A stretch of DNA of 49,329 nucleotides from Candidatus Gorgonimonas eunicellae (GTDB lineage: Bacteria > Pseudomonadota > Gammaproteobacteria > Pseudomonadales > Endozoicomonadaceae): the NCBI GenBank assembly GCA_929200395.1, contig CAKMZJ010000004.1, forward strand, positions 9,708 through 59,036. Reading direction: 5' to 3'. Every line of letters begins with the position of its first letter. The first letter of the stretch is position 1. The position numbers were made by a program, and so were the translations under genes. Below are positions 8,496-17,181 of this stretch, in pieces. A model generated the notes under the pieces. That model did not search any database. It saw only the letters and a program-made list of their open reading frames with translations, and was not told where the DNA came from.

Positions 8496-9926
8496 ATGCA
8501 AATAACTAATAATTATAGAGAAAATATTCAGAATACTAATTCAGCTGAATATGTAGCACAAACCCATGATATAAATAAAAATTTAACAATGCATATTTCA
8601 AATGACACATCTACATTACTTGCTAAAATTAAAGATAGAAGAATTTATAGAGGCACTCAAAAGCAGCTTCTATCTTATGAAGAAATACAAAATCTTATTT
8701 TTCAAGAAGATGAGACTATAGCAGCCCAAGAATTAGAAGCAAAATTAATCAATGCAAGTTATTATAGCTATGAAAAACTTTTATACAAAGAGATAGAAAC
8801 AACCCGATATAGTCATAATATTTACATAATGGGTTATTTATTGAAATATAAGAAATTTATACTAGTAAAAAAACTAATTGATATAATGGAAGCAAAATAT
8901 AGACAAAAAGCCAGCAAAAGTAAAACGGGTTGTGAATGGGTTATTGTTAAAGAAATGAATATATTTTCTTCTTTTTATAAAGAAAAAGTAAAAGAAAATA
9001 AACGTATGTGGAGACACATAATATCAACATGTATAGAATTACAGGTTAATTTGCATTATTTAGATGCATATTTAACTGCATATCCTGATCAATGCGATAA
9101 CCTTTTGTTAACTGCTATAGCTAGTAATAGTATGGAAGCATTAAAAAGAATAATTAAGCTTATAAAAAATAACTTAGCAATAGACAAGAGTTATTTAAAA
9201 AAATATAGTTACTCAGATGCAGATCAACAGCTGCGTAAAGCTGTTCAAGCACATAAAAATCTAAATGTTGTTAAACAGTTAATCGAATTTTATTATCCTG
9301 ATAAAATTATACCTAGTAAAGATTATCTAAATAATTCATCAGTAACACTATCTAATAATTACATGATTATCAAACAGTTTATAGGCAATAACACAGTAGA
9401 TTGGAGTAGTATTAATTTTTTTGATGGCTCTTTAAATATAGCAACATCAGCAATCAATTCGTCTATTATTCAAAAATGTACCGAATCAACTCTTACTATT
9501 ATTAGTTATGGAGGAGGTAACCCGTCAATTAGATTAGAAGACTGTAAAGTAGGATTATTATACTGTTTACCCCCAATCTTTTTAGCTGTTTATAATAAAG
9601 ATTATGCTATAATTGATGTTTTATTAGCATTATATGGAAAAAAATATTCATTAGAATGTATACAAAAGTATATTAAGGATACAAATTTTAACTGTGATGA
9701 TAGCACTATGAAAAAATTAACATTAAAACTAAATAACCCAGTATCATTACAAAAAATTGCTTCAGTGAATCTAGCAAAATTATTAATATCACAAATGAAT
9801 AAAGATACTGATTTTGATATTGAAGATTTAAAAAAAAGATTACATTATTTACCTTCTTCATGGACTGATAAAATAAATACAATTAAAGATTTATTTTCAT
9901 TAGGAATTAGGGAAAGTCAACAATAA
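8496..9926 (+). CDS. Helical-repeat protein, ankyrin-like; possible effector
   Basis: The 476-residue protein has no signal peptide. Several segments look like degenerate ankyrin repeats: DNLLLTAIASNSMEALKRI (about residues 201-219), LRKAVQAHKNLNVVKQLIEF (about 246-265) and PPIFLAVYNKDYAIIDVLLA (about 361-380). The rest is Lys/Asn-rich and alpha-helical. Ankyrin proteins are common host-directed effectors of intracellular gammaproteobacteria, but here the repeats are too diverged to be sure, and other helical repeats are possible. AGGA 7-8 bases before the ATG supports the start. It is monocistronic and ends 28 bases from the end of the convergent yraN. Confidence 0.5.
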   Translation: MQITNNYRENIQNTNSAEYVAQTHDINKNLTMHISNDTSTLLAKIKDRRIYRGTQKQLLSYEEIQNLIFQEDETIAAQELEAKLINASYYSYEKLLYKEIETTRYSHNIYIMGYLLKYKKFILVKKLIDIMEAKYRQKASKSKTGCEWVIVKEMNIFSSFYKEKVKENKRMWRHIISTCIELQVNLHYLDAYLTAYPDQCDNLLLTAIASNSMEALKRIIKLIKNNLAIDKSYLKKYSYSDADQQLRKAVQAHKNLNVVKQLIEFYYPDKIIPSKDYLNNSSVTLSNNYMIIKQFIGNNTVDWSSINFFDGSLNIATSAINSSIIQKCTESTLTIISYGGGNPSIRLEDCKVGLLYCLPPIFLAVYNKDYAIIDVLLALYGKKYSLECIQKYIKDTNFNCDDSTMKKLTLKLNNPVSLQKIASVNLAKLLISQMNKDTDFDIEDLKKRLHYLPSSWTDKINTIKDLFSLGIRESQQ

Positions 9927-9954
9927 CATTTAACTAAGTACGTAACTTGAGTTA

Positions 9955-10326
9955 CTAATTAAATGCATCAGTGATCCAAACTATATTAAAGTTATCTTTA
10001 AGAGCATTATGATCGACCGAGATAACATCAAACCTGCAAAGGTTATCAGCGAATTTATTATTGTTTACTAAAAACATATCAGCTGTTTTTTTTATTTTGA
10101 TGATTTTAGCTGTATTGATACTTTCTAAAGGAGTGTATAAACTATTAACAGCTTTGCATCTGACCTCAATAAATATAATGGTGTCATCTAATTGCATGAT
10201 TAGATCTATTTCACCAAATTTACAAGAAAAATTTTTAGCCAATAGTTTACATTTTTTATCAATTAAATAATTTAGGGCTAGGTTTTCTGCTAGTGCTCCC
10301 AATTGTTGTTTTTTTAAATTATACAT
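9955..10326 (-). CDS. yraN: YraN family protein (UPF0102), nuclease-like
   Basis: The 123-residue protein has the family core: QQLGALAENLALNYL, NFSCKFGEIDLIM and IIFIEVRCKA. The GEIDLI...FIEVR(C)K pattern is the PD-(D/E)xK-like active-site arrangement of this family of presumed endonuclease-fold proteins of unknown role. I chose the ATG at 10326 (MYNLKKQQLG): an upstream in-frame TTG at 10356 sits in the loop of a 10-bp hairpin and would add ten atypical residues. E. coli YraN is about 131 residues. It follows ftsH by about 80 bases on the same strand and is probably co-transcribed. Confidence 0.9.
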   Translation of the reverse strand: MYNLKKQQLGALAENLALNYLIDKKCKLLAKNFSCKFGEIDLIMQLDDTIIFIEVRCKAVNSLYTPLESINTAKIIKIKKTADMFLVNNNKFADNLCRFDVISVDHNALKDNFNIVWITDAFN

Positions 10327-10343
10327 CTTTTTTCTCGAAGAAG

Positions 10344-10370
10344 TATACCCTTTCAAGCTGAAAGGGTATA
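10344..10370 (-). promoter_or_regulatory. Perfect 10-bp hairpin between ftsH and yraN
   Basis: TATACCCTTT (10344-10353) pairs with AAAGGGTATA (10361-10370) around the 7-nt loop CAAGCTG. In the direction of transcription it lies 35 bases after the ftsH stop and about 18 bases before the yraN ATG. No T-tract follows it, so it is more likely an mRNA stability or processing element, or an attenuator of yraN translation, than an efficient terminator. Confidence 0.5.
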
Positions 10371-10404
10371 AAAAATTTCAAGTGAGCTATTTCGAAAAGC
10401 TGTT

Positions 10405-12345
10405 TTAAAATAGGTCATCTTGATTGAGTTTATTGTGTTTTTTATCAGTAGTTTTAGGCTTGTCATCTGGTTTCTTGGAGGTGCTTTCTTTAGCATCATT
10501 CGCGATATAATTGTCAACAACAGGCTTTACTTCTTCACCTTTCATTATTGAGTCTATTTGTTCTTTGGTTATAGTCTCATATTTCATTAAAGCTTTAGCC
10601 ATAGCGTCTAATTTATCGCGGTTTTCTTCTAAGATAGTTTTAGCTCGTTGATAGCAATCATCGATAATTCTTTTGATTTCTATATCTATTTTTTTCGATG
10701 TGTCCTCAGATACATTGACATGAGCTCCTCCAGATCCGTAGTTCTTTCCTAAAAACACTTCTCCAGACTCTTCATCATACATTATAGGACCTAATTTTTC
10801 CGATAGCCCCCATTTTGTAATCATATTTTTAGCAATTTGGGTCGCCCGTTGTATATCATTAGAAGCTCCTGTTGTAACTCCTTCTTTTCCAAGAATAATT
10901 TCTTCTGCTATTCTGCCGCCAAATAAAGAGCAAATCTGACTCAATAGGCTTTGCCTACTATGACTGTATCTGTCTTCTTCAGGTAAAAACATAGTAACCC
11001 CTAAAGCTCTACCCCTAGGTATGATAGTTACTTTATATACTGGGTCGTGATCTGGAACTAATCTGCCAACAATTGCATGTCCTGATTCATGATATGCAGT
11101 GTTTTCTTTTTCTTTATCGTTCATGGCCATAGACTTTCTTTCAGAGCCCATTAAGATTTTATCTTTAGCCATATCAAAATGTTTTTGCGATACCTGCTTT
11201 AAGTTTTCTCTAGCAGCAAATAATGCAGCTTCATTTACTAGATTTGCTAAGTCCGCTCCAGAAAATCCTGGTGTACCTCGAGCAATAACTAAAGAGTCTA
11301 CATCTTTAGTCATAGGAACTTTTTTCATATGTACGTTTAGGATATGATCTCTTCCGCGGATATCAGGAAGTCCTACTACTACTTGTCTGTCAAAACGTCC
11401 TGGTCTTAGCAATGCTGGATCTAGAACATCTGGTCTATTAGTTGCGGCAATAACAATCACACCGTCGTTTGCATCAAAGCCGTCCATTTCTACTAATAAT
11501 TGATTTAATGTTTGCTCTCTTTCATCATGGCCACCCCCCATTCCAGCGCCACGATGTCTGCCAACTGCGTCAATTTCATCTATAAAAATAATGCATGGCG
11601 ATTGCTTTTTTGCTTGATCAAACATATCTCTAACTCTAGAAGCACCAACTCCAACAAACATTTCTACAAAATCAGAACCTGAGATAGTAAAAAAAGGTAC
11701 CTTAGCTTCACCTGCAATTGCTTTTGCTAATAAAGTTTTACCTGTTCCAGGAGGCCCAACCATAAGAACACCACGTGGAATTCTACCACCTAAGCGTTGA
11801 AACTTTCCTGGATCTTTTAAAAAATCTACTAATTCGCTTACTTCTTCTTTGGCTTCTTCAACGCCGGCGACATCAGCAAAAGTAGTTTTTATTTGATCTT
11901 CAGATAATAGCCTAGCTTTACTTTTACCAAAGCTCATAGGTCCGCTACGGCCACCACCTTGAATCTGTCGCATAAAAAACATAAATAAAGCTAATATAAT
12001 TAATAGCGGAAAGCTTGCTACTAAAAGTTGTGTCCATAGGCTTTGTTCTTCTAAGGGCTTAGATTCAACTATAACATTGCTAGTTAATAAACTATCCATT
12101 AATTTGTTATCTGGCACAGCAGGAGGAATTACTGTTTCAAATCTTTCATTATTCGATAGTATTCCGTTAACAGAAAATCCATCTATAACAACACGATTTA
12201 CTTGTTGTTTATCAACCATTTTTACAAAGTCTGAATAAGTAACTCTGTGTACAGAAGACTTCATACCATTGAAGTTCTTAAAAACCGTAACTAGCACCGA
12301 TGCTATTACAATCCATAGGATTAAATTTTTTACCATGTCATTCAA
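10405..12345 (-). CDS. ftsH: ATP-dependent zinc metalloprotease FtsH
   Basis: Membrane-bound AAA+ protease that degrades misfolded membrane proteins and regulatory substrates such as LpxC. The 646 residues match the E. coli length. Two membrane helices (about 5-24 and 103-125) flank the periplasmic domain. The AAA domain has Walker A GPPGTGKT (197-204), pore motif FVGVG (230-234), Walker B IIFIDEID (252-259) and the second region of homology [20 protein letters not shown]. The zinc site is HESGH (419-423), with Asp497 in [11 protein letters not shown] as third ligand. The TTG at 12345 has GAGG 8 bases upstream; the ATG at 12336 (MVKNLILW) has no good ribosome-binding site, so TTG is preferred. 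It follows rlmE, the usual gammaproteobacterial order. Confidence 0.97.
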   Translation of the reverse strand: MNDMVKNLILWIVIASVLVTVFKNFNGMKSSVHRVTYSDFVKMVDKQQVNRVVIDGFSVNGILSNNERFETVIPPAVPDNKLMDSLLTSNVIVESKPLEEQSLWTQLLVASFPLLIILALFMFFMRQIQGGGRSGPMSFGKSKARLLSEDQIKTTFADVAGVEEAKEEVSELVDFLKDPGKFQRLGGRIPRGVLMVGPPGTGKTLLAKAIAGEAKVPFFTISGSDFVEMFVGVGASRVRDMFDQAKKQSPCIIFIDEIDAVGRHRGAGMGGGHDEREQTLNQLLVEMDGFDANDGVIVIAATNRPDVLDPALLRPGRFDRQVVVGLPDIRGRDHILNVHMKKVPMTKDVDSLVIARGTPGFSGADLANLVNEAALFAARENLKQVSQKHFDMAKDKILMGSERKSMAMNDKEKENTAYHESGHAIVGRLVPDHDPVYKVTIIPRGRALGVTMFLPEEDRYSHSRQSLLSQICSLFGGRIAEEIILGKEGVTTGASNDIQRATQIAKNMITKWGLSEKLGPIMYDEESGEVFLGKNYGSGGAHVNVSEDTSKKIDIEIKRIIDDCYQRAKTILEENRDKLDAMAKALMKYETITKEQIDSIMKGEEVKPVVDNYIANDAKESTSKKPDDKPKTTDKKHNKLNQDDLF

Positions 12346-12536
12346 AGGGGTAGCCTCGCTAAGCAGATATTTTTGAACTAAATTTAATTATAAGAGATTA
12401 TAAGTATAATTACTCATGTTTTCATAGCAAGTTTTGTGCTATTTGTTTTCTAATACTAATACCTGTATGCGGTAAATATAAATTATTAAAAGACATATCT
12501 GTTGCAAATAAACCTACTATATAATATTGAAATATA

Positions 12537-13157
12537 CTACTTTAGGTATGTTTGTGCCAATAAATATATCTCGTTTGATCTTGATCTAGATGCCTCTGGC
12601 TTGCTAGTTATAACTTTTTTAAACAGTTGTTTAAGTTGTAATAAAAATTCTCTATATCCACAACCTTGAAATACTTTTATTAAAAAACAACCGTTAGGTT
12701 TTAATACTTGGGTAGTAAAATCTAGTGCTAGCTCTACAAGGTGCATAGCTTTAAGCTGATCAAGATCTTTTATACCACTCATATTGGGGGCCATATCAGA
12801 AATTACAAGGTCTACTTTATTATTATTTAGGCTGTTAAGTATATCAGTGATAACTTCATCTTCCGTAAAGTCTCCGCGAATAAACTCAACTCCGCATATA
12901 GGATCCATAGCAAGGATATCAGAAGATATAACTTTACCTTTAGCCCCAATAAACTTAGATGCAACCTGTGACCAGCCTCCTGGTGCAGCTCCTAGATCAA
13001 CAACATTATAATTAGGTTTAAAAATTTTATATTTTTGCTGTATTTCTAATAATTTATAACTTGCTCGTGAGCGCCATCCGGCTTGCTTAGCTTGCTTAAC
13101 AAACTTATCACTAGCATGCTCTTGTAACCATTTATGACTACTGGCAGATTTAGGCAT
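12537..13157 (-). CDS. rlmE: 23S rRNA 2'-O-methyltransferase RlmE (RrmJ/FtsJ)
   Basis: Methylates the 2'-O of U2552 in the A-loop of 23S rRNA using SAM, a late step of 50S assembly. The 206 residues match the E. coli protein (209). SAM motif I is VVDLGAAPGGWSQVA (52-66). The K-D-K-E catalytic tetrad is complete: Lys35 (RASYKLLEI), Asp121 (ISDMAPN), Lys161 (FLIKVFQG) and Glu196 (SNEIYLLA). The open frame extends 48 codons upstream, but the ATG at 13157 is chosen because MPKSASSHKWLQEHASD is the family start and GGTGG lies about 10 bases upstream. It lies between tldD and ftsH on the minus strand; the rlmE-ftsH pairing is conserved and thought to link ribosome assembly with heat-shock control. 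Confidence 0.96.
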   Translation of the reverse strand: MPKSASSHKWLQEHASDKFVKQAKQAGWRSRASYKLLEIQQKYKIFKPNYNVVDLGAAPGGWSQVASKFIGAKGKVISSDILAMDPICGVEFIRGDFTEDEVITDILNSLNNNKVDLVISDMAPNMSGIKDLDQLKAMHLVELALDFTTQVLKPNGCFLIKVFQGCGYREFLLQLKQLFKKVITSKPEASRSRSNEIYLLAQTYLK

Positions 13158-13368
13158 ATAAAGTACCACCAAAAAAATTAGCATGTACACACTTTTACTT
13201 GAAGGTAAAACCTTGTAGTAAAAAACTGTATAAATACTAATAAGATTGCTATATTTCGTGTAATAAATACACAATATACCATGATCATGGTAAAAAATCA
13301 TATATTTTATTAAAAAGTGCCGTAAAACCCGTTCTTTTAGGTTGTGGAGTAGGTTACAGCTTCAACTA

Positions 13369-14808
13369 TTAAGCAGTACCACCAACAGTCATGGAATTTA
13401 TTTTCACTGTTGGTTGCCCTACTCCCACTGGAACAGTTTGTCCGTCTTTACCACAAATACCTACCCCTGTATCTAACTGCAAATCATTGCCGACCATAGT
13501 TATATTTTGCATTACATCAAAACCATTACCAACTAAGGTAGCGCCTTTTATTGGAGATACCTTTTTGCCGTTTTCAATAAGCCAAGCTTCGGTGGTAGAA
13601 AAGACAAATTTACCAGAAGTTATATCTACTTGTCCGCCACCCATGCTAGCAACATAAATGCCTTTATCAACGCTACTGATGATTTCTTCTTCTGTGCTCT
13701 TACCCGCAAGCATAAAGGTATTTGTCATGCGTGGCATAGGTAAATGTGCATAAGATTCACGTCTGCCGTTTCCGGTAGATGCTGTATTCATAAGTTTAGC
13801 ATTTAATTTATCTTGCATATAACCAGTTAAGATACCATTTTCAATTAGGACTGTACGCTGAGTCGCTACGCCTTCGTCATCTATATTTAAAGACCCTCGA
13901 CGTTCTAATAATGTGCCATCATCAACTACAGTACATAGTTTCGATGCAACTTGCTGGCCGATTTTACCTGCATATACTGATGTTTGTTTACGATTGAAAT
14001 CTCCTTCTAAGCCATGACCTACTGCTTCGTGTAATAATACACCAGACCATCCTGGGCTTAAAACTACTGGCATATTACCAGCTGGAGCATCTATAGCTTC
14101 AAGATTAATTAACGCTTGTTGTACGGCTTTTTCTGCATATGTTTTTATAACCTGATCATTAAAAAATTGCAGATAATCGCCACGACCTCCACCTCCATAG
14201 GTGCCTTGTTCTTGGCGACCATTTCTTTCAGCAATCACTGAGACATTAAGTCTTACAAGTGGACGAATATCTGCAGCTAAAGTGCCGTCTGAGGTTGCTA
14301 CTAAAACATGTTCATAGGTGCCAGATATACTAGCAATGACTTTTTTTACGCTAGGGTCATAACTTCTTGCGATAGCGTCTATCTCTTGTAAAATACTTAT
14401 TTTTCTGTTTACCGCTAATGAGTGTAGCGGGTTGTTAGTTGAGTAGTATTTATTAGCAACAGGATGCTTCCAGGCATTTACTTGTTTATTTTGACCAGAT
14501 TGAGCAATACAGCGAGCAGAATTTGATGCTTGTTGTAGAGCGTCGATTCTAATTTCATTAGAGTAGGCAAATCCTGTTTTATCGCCACTAATAGCTCGAA
14601 CACCTACGCCACCATCTACATCAAAACAACCATCTTTTACAATGCCGTCTTCTAATACCCAGCTTTCATGAGATAAAGATTGAAAGTATAAATCTGCACT
14701 ATCTATGCTTCCTTGCATCATAGTATTTAGTGTTTGGTTTAAATCTATGTCGCTTAATTCTGCTGGTTCTAGTAGATGTTGTTTAGCCGTATTAAGGATT
14801 TCAGGCAT
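13369..14808 (-). CDS. tldD: Metalloprotease TldD
   Basis: Catalytic subunit of the TldD/TldE (PmbA) heterodimeric zinc protease, which in enterobacteria processes peptides such as microcin B17 precursor and the CcdA antitoxin. The 479-residue protein aligns with E. coli TldD throughout: [14 protein letters not shown] near the N-terminus, the metal motif HEAVGH (260-265) followed by [28 protein letters not shown] and [18 protein letters not shown] at the end. GGAG lies about 10 bases before the ATG. The partner gene pmbA/tldE is not in the window. Likely the first gene of a minus-strand cluster with rlmE, ftsH and yraN, though the 211-bp gap to rlmE could contain a second promoter. Confidence 0.97.
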   Translation of the reverse strand: MPEILNTAKQHLLEPAELSDIDLNQTLNTMMQGSIDSADLYFQSLSHESWVLEDGIVKDGCFDVDGGVGVRAISGDKTGFAYSNEIRIDALQQASNSARCIAQSGQNKQVNAWKHPVANKYYSTNNPLHSLAVNRKISILQEIDAIARSYDPSVKKVIASISGTYEHVLVATSDGTLAADIRPLVRLNVSVIAERNGRQEQGTYGGGGRGDYLQFFNDQVIKTYAEKAVQQALINLEAIDAPAGNMPVVLSPGWSGVLLHEAVGHGLEGDFNRKQTSVYAGKIGQQVASKLCTVVDDGTLLERRGSLNIDDEGVATQRTVLIENGILTGYMQDKLNAKLMNTASTGNGRRESYAHLPMPRMTNTFMLAGKSTEEEIISSVDKGIYVASMGGGQVDITSGKFVFSTTEAWLIENGKKVSPIKGATLVGNGFDVMQNITMVGNDLQLDTGVGICGKDGQTVPVGVGQPTVKINSMTVGGTA

Positions 14809-15050
14809 GTTTTAATTCTCCGTAATTTTAATAATACTTTTTAATATTATTTGACTTTAAATTAATAATCAGGTAGTAAGTTTAGAAGAAGTATACAATA
14901 TTTATTTAATGCAGTACACTATCTATTATATTCATTATTCAAAACAAACACACAAAATGCTTGATTTTTATACTAAGCCAGTTGGGTGTTGTATCATCAA
15001 GTAATTATCATAATAACAATAATAATATTATCAAGCTAAGGTAACTTATT

Positions 15051-15785
15051 ATGAATTTATTTTATAGTCATTATGATATTTTTTCTTTAATGATATTTGT
15101 GTCGATATGGATATTTTCTAATGTATTTACATATCTACCAAGTAAAAAACTTAATAATATGCCACGGATACAAAATGAATATCGAAAACAGTGGTTGTCA
15201 ACTTTTTATGACAGAGAAGCTAAAATTACGGATGTTACTATTATTAATACTTTAAAAACTAGTACTAGTTTTTTTGCTTCAACATCGCTTTTAATTATTG
15301 CAGGTTTAATAGGTGGGGTGTCATCATCAGAAAAAGGAGTAACTTTATTATCTACTTTACCATTTGTAGAAGAAATTTCGTTTGAACTATGGCACATAAA
15401 AATACTATTTTTAATTTTGATATTTATTTATGCATTTTTTGAATTTACTTGGAGTTTAAGAACATATAATTTCATTTTGTTTCTTTTAGGAAGCTCACCA
15501 GAGAATTTGCCTAAGGATAGAATAAAAATAATAAAAAAACCTTTTATTAAAGTAACTTTTAATACACTTTTTATAGCATCAAAGCATTTTAATTATGGAA
15601 TGCGAGCATACTATTTTTCATTAGCAGCTTTAGTTTGGTTTATTGACCCAACATTGATGATAGCCACGGGGTTGGGAATAGCTGGCATTCTATACAACAG
15701 AGACTTCAGAAGTAAAAATTTTAAAGATCTTAAACGGTATATAGATTTTTATAACGATAGTGAAACAAGTGATAATAAATCATAA
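15051..15785 (+). CDS. DUF599 family membrane protein
   Basis: The 244-residue integral membrane protein has about four hydrophobic segments (residues 9-28, 74-91, 115-138 and 185-215). It shows DUF599 hallmarks: an N-terminal helix followed by NEYRKQWLSTFYDREAKITDV, then TFFASTSLLIIAGLIGG-like sequence, a central RTYNFILFLLGSSPE and a final AALVWFIDP. The function of the family is unknown. AAGG 9 bases before the ATG supports this start. It is divergent from tldD and followed 100 bases later by uspA on the same strand. Confidence 0.8.
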   Translation: MNLFYSHYDIFSLMIFVSIWIFSNVFTYLPSKKLNNMPRIQNEYRKQWLSTFYDREAKITDVTIINTLKTSTSFFASTSLLIIAGLIGGVSSSEKGVTLLSTLPFVEEISFELWHIKILFLILIFIYAFFEFTWSLRTYNFILFLLGSSPENLPKDRIKIIKKPFIKVTFNTLFIASKHFNYGMRAYYFSLAALVWFIDPTLMIATGLGIAGILYNRDFRSKNFKDLKRYIDFYNDSETSDNKS

Positions 15786-15896
15786 TGAATAAGCTAAGAT
15801 TAAATTTTAAATTAATAGTCGATAAATTTGTAGTAATACCATGAACCTAATACAGATTACTATAAGATAGTAATTAAATTTACTATGAGAAAGACA

Positions 15897-16331
15897 ATGT
15901 ATATTTACAAACATATATTAATTGCTGTAGATGCATCACCTTCTGCTACTGCCATATTAAAAAAAGCAGGTAAAATAGCTGAAATTTTTGACTCAAAGTT
16001 ATCAATTATTCATGTAATAGAACCGTTAAGCATTGCTTATGGTAGTGATGTGCCCTTAGATTTAACTGGTTTGCAAGAAGAAATTTTTCAACAAGCTCGT
16101 GAGAAAATAAAGAAAGCTATTACAAAATTTAACCTTAGTATTGAAGATACTTATATTGTGCATGGATATCCTGACCAAGAAATACATCAAATTATTAACG
16201 ATACAGATATAGATTTATTAGTATTAGGGAGTCATGGAAAAGGAGGTATTTTATTTTTTACAAGCTCTACTTCAACTGATGTTATGCATGGTATAACTTG
16301 TGACATGCTTGCTGTACATATAGAAGAATAG
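15897..16331 (+). CDS. Universal stress protein, UspA family
   Basis: The 144-residue cytoplasmic stress protein has the UspA start MYIYKHILIAVDASPSA and the conserved C-terminal half DTDIDLLVLGSHGKGG. The usual nucleotide-binding pattern G-2x-G-9x-G(S/T) is only partly kept: GSHGKGGILFFTSST has Ser where the third Gly is expected, so ATP binding is doubtful. I prefer the ATG at 15897 over the in-frame ATG at 15885, because GAGAAAG lies just upstream and family members begin with M-Y-K-H-I-L. It is followed by a weak hairpin at 16332-16357. Confidence 0.9.
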   Translation: MYIYKHILIAVDASPSATAILKKAGKIAEIFDSKLSIIHVIEPLSIAYGSDVPLDLTGLQEEIFQQAREKIKKAITKFNLSIEDTYIVHGYPDQEIHQIINDTDIDLLVLGSHGKGGILFFTSSTSTDVMHGITCDMLAVHIEE

Positions 16332-16357
16332 GGCAAATAGTTGATTGCAATATTGCC
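16332..16357 (+). terminator. Weak hairpin after uspA
   Basis: GGCAAATA (16332-16339) pairs with TATTGCC (16351-16357) with a one-base bulge. A T-rich stretch, TTACTTTGTTATTTTTG, follows. It starts immediately after the uspA stop codon and is a plausible intrinsic terminator. Confidence 0.4.
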
Positions 16358-16441
16358 TTACTTTGTTATTTTTGTACTAAGCTATATTAATAGATGGTGT
16401 TCTTTATAGTTAGATAAATTAGTATCGATGCTCTTAATAGG

Positions 16442-16496
16442 GTTGCTAAAAGGTGTATATATAAGACATAAGTTATATATACAACATTTTAGCAAC
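16442..16496. repeat. Long hairpin (10 + 10 bp) upstream of a membrane-protein gene
   Basis: GTTGCTAAAA (16442-16451) pairs with TTTTAGCAAC (16487-16496), and TGTATATATA (16454-16463) pairs with TATATATACA (16474-16483). The two stems are stacked around a small internal loop (GG opposite ACA), with a 10-nt apical loop. It ends 27 bases before the ATG at 16524. It has no T-tract, so it may be a 5'-leader regulatory structure or a degenerate palindromic element. Its presence argues against the extended ORF start at 16428. Confidence 0.55.
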
Positions 16497-16523
16497 ACTA
16501 TATTCTTTGTTTGGAGTTTAAAT

Positions 16524-17078
16524 ATGCGTAGATTATATTACTTGACAAGTAGTTTAGAAAGTCTGGTTGAAGTTTCAAATCTACTACAAGAAAAGGGTTT
16601 TGGAAAATGGAGAGTCAGAGTTATTAGTAAAAATGAATCTGGTTTATACAACAGTCGGCTACAAAGCACGCAGATATATCAAGATAACGATATGCTACAC
16701 TGGGGGTTGTTGGGAGCGTTTATCGGTGGTTTCGCTGGATTATTAACATCTTTTCTTTTTAAAATTATAGATCCTTTCGATATTCCTATACCAAAGTATG
16801 TTTTAATGGTCATTTCTGGTGTTTTTACTTGTTTTGGTGCCTGGAGTGGTGGTTTGTTTGGCGTAGCTCATCTTAATTATAAGACATATAAATTCTTTAA
16901 AGCTGTTGCTACTGGAAATCATGTAATGATGGTAGATATTCCAGTTAAAGATAAAAAAACAGTTTGTGACCTGATTAAAAACAACTTTGATAATATAAAA
17001 AAGATAGGCGAAGATAGCACTTTAGTGCATCCATTTGATCTTAAATTTTGGAAGTTTGTAATAAAAAAAATAAAATAA
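16524..17078 (+). CDS. Small membrane protein, DUF1269-like
   Basis: The 184-residue protein starts MRRLYYLTSSLESL. A central pair of glycine-rich membrane helices (about residues 59-82 and 92-120: GLLGAFIGGFAGLLTS and VISGVFTCFGAWSGGLFGV) is followed by a cytoplasmic tail with NHVMMVDIPV. The layout matches small gammaproteobacterial proteins annotated as DUF1269 or hypothetical, with an ACT-like N-terminus and an MMVDVP motif after a glycine-zipper hairpin. Function is unknown. GGAG 7 bases before the ATG at 16524 fixes the start; the in-frame ATG at 16428 would place a strong hairpin inside the coding region. Confidence 0.65.
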   Translation: MRRLYYLTSSLESLVEVSNLLQEKGFGKWRVRVISKNESGLYNSRLQSTQIYQDNDMLHWGLLGAFIGGFAGLLTSFLFKIIDPFDIPIPKYVLMVISGVFTCFGAWSGGLFGVAHLNYKTYKFFKAVATGNHVMMVDIPVKDKKTVCDLIKNNFDNIKKIGEDSTLVHPFDLKFWKFVIKKIK

Positions 17079-17181
17079 TTTCGGCAATAAAAGTTATTTT
17101 TGTGTATGCATATCTAGGATTAACACATTCTTATTTTATATCTACAATTATATTCCTACTAATAGGGTTTAATTATATATT

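Noticed and set aside
9942..9955. Small hairpin GTAAC-TTGA-GTTAC between two convergent genes
   Set aside because: The stem is only 5 bp, overlaps the yraN stop and lacks a T-tract; too weak to call a terminator.
13158..13301. 48-codon N-terminal extension of RlmE
   Set aside because: It is not found in the family; the ATG at 13157 gives the standard start and length.
16428..16523. In-frame 32-codon extension of the DUF1269-like gene
   Set aside because: The region forms a strong 55-base hairpin, and GGAG sits correctly before the ATG at 16524.
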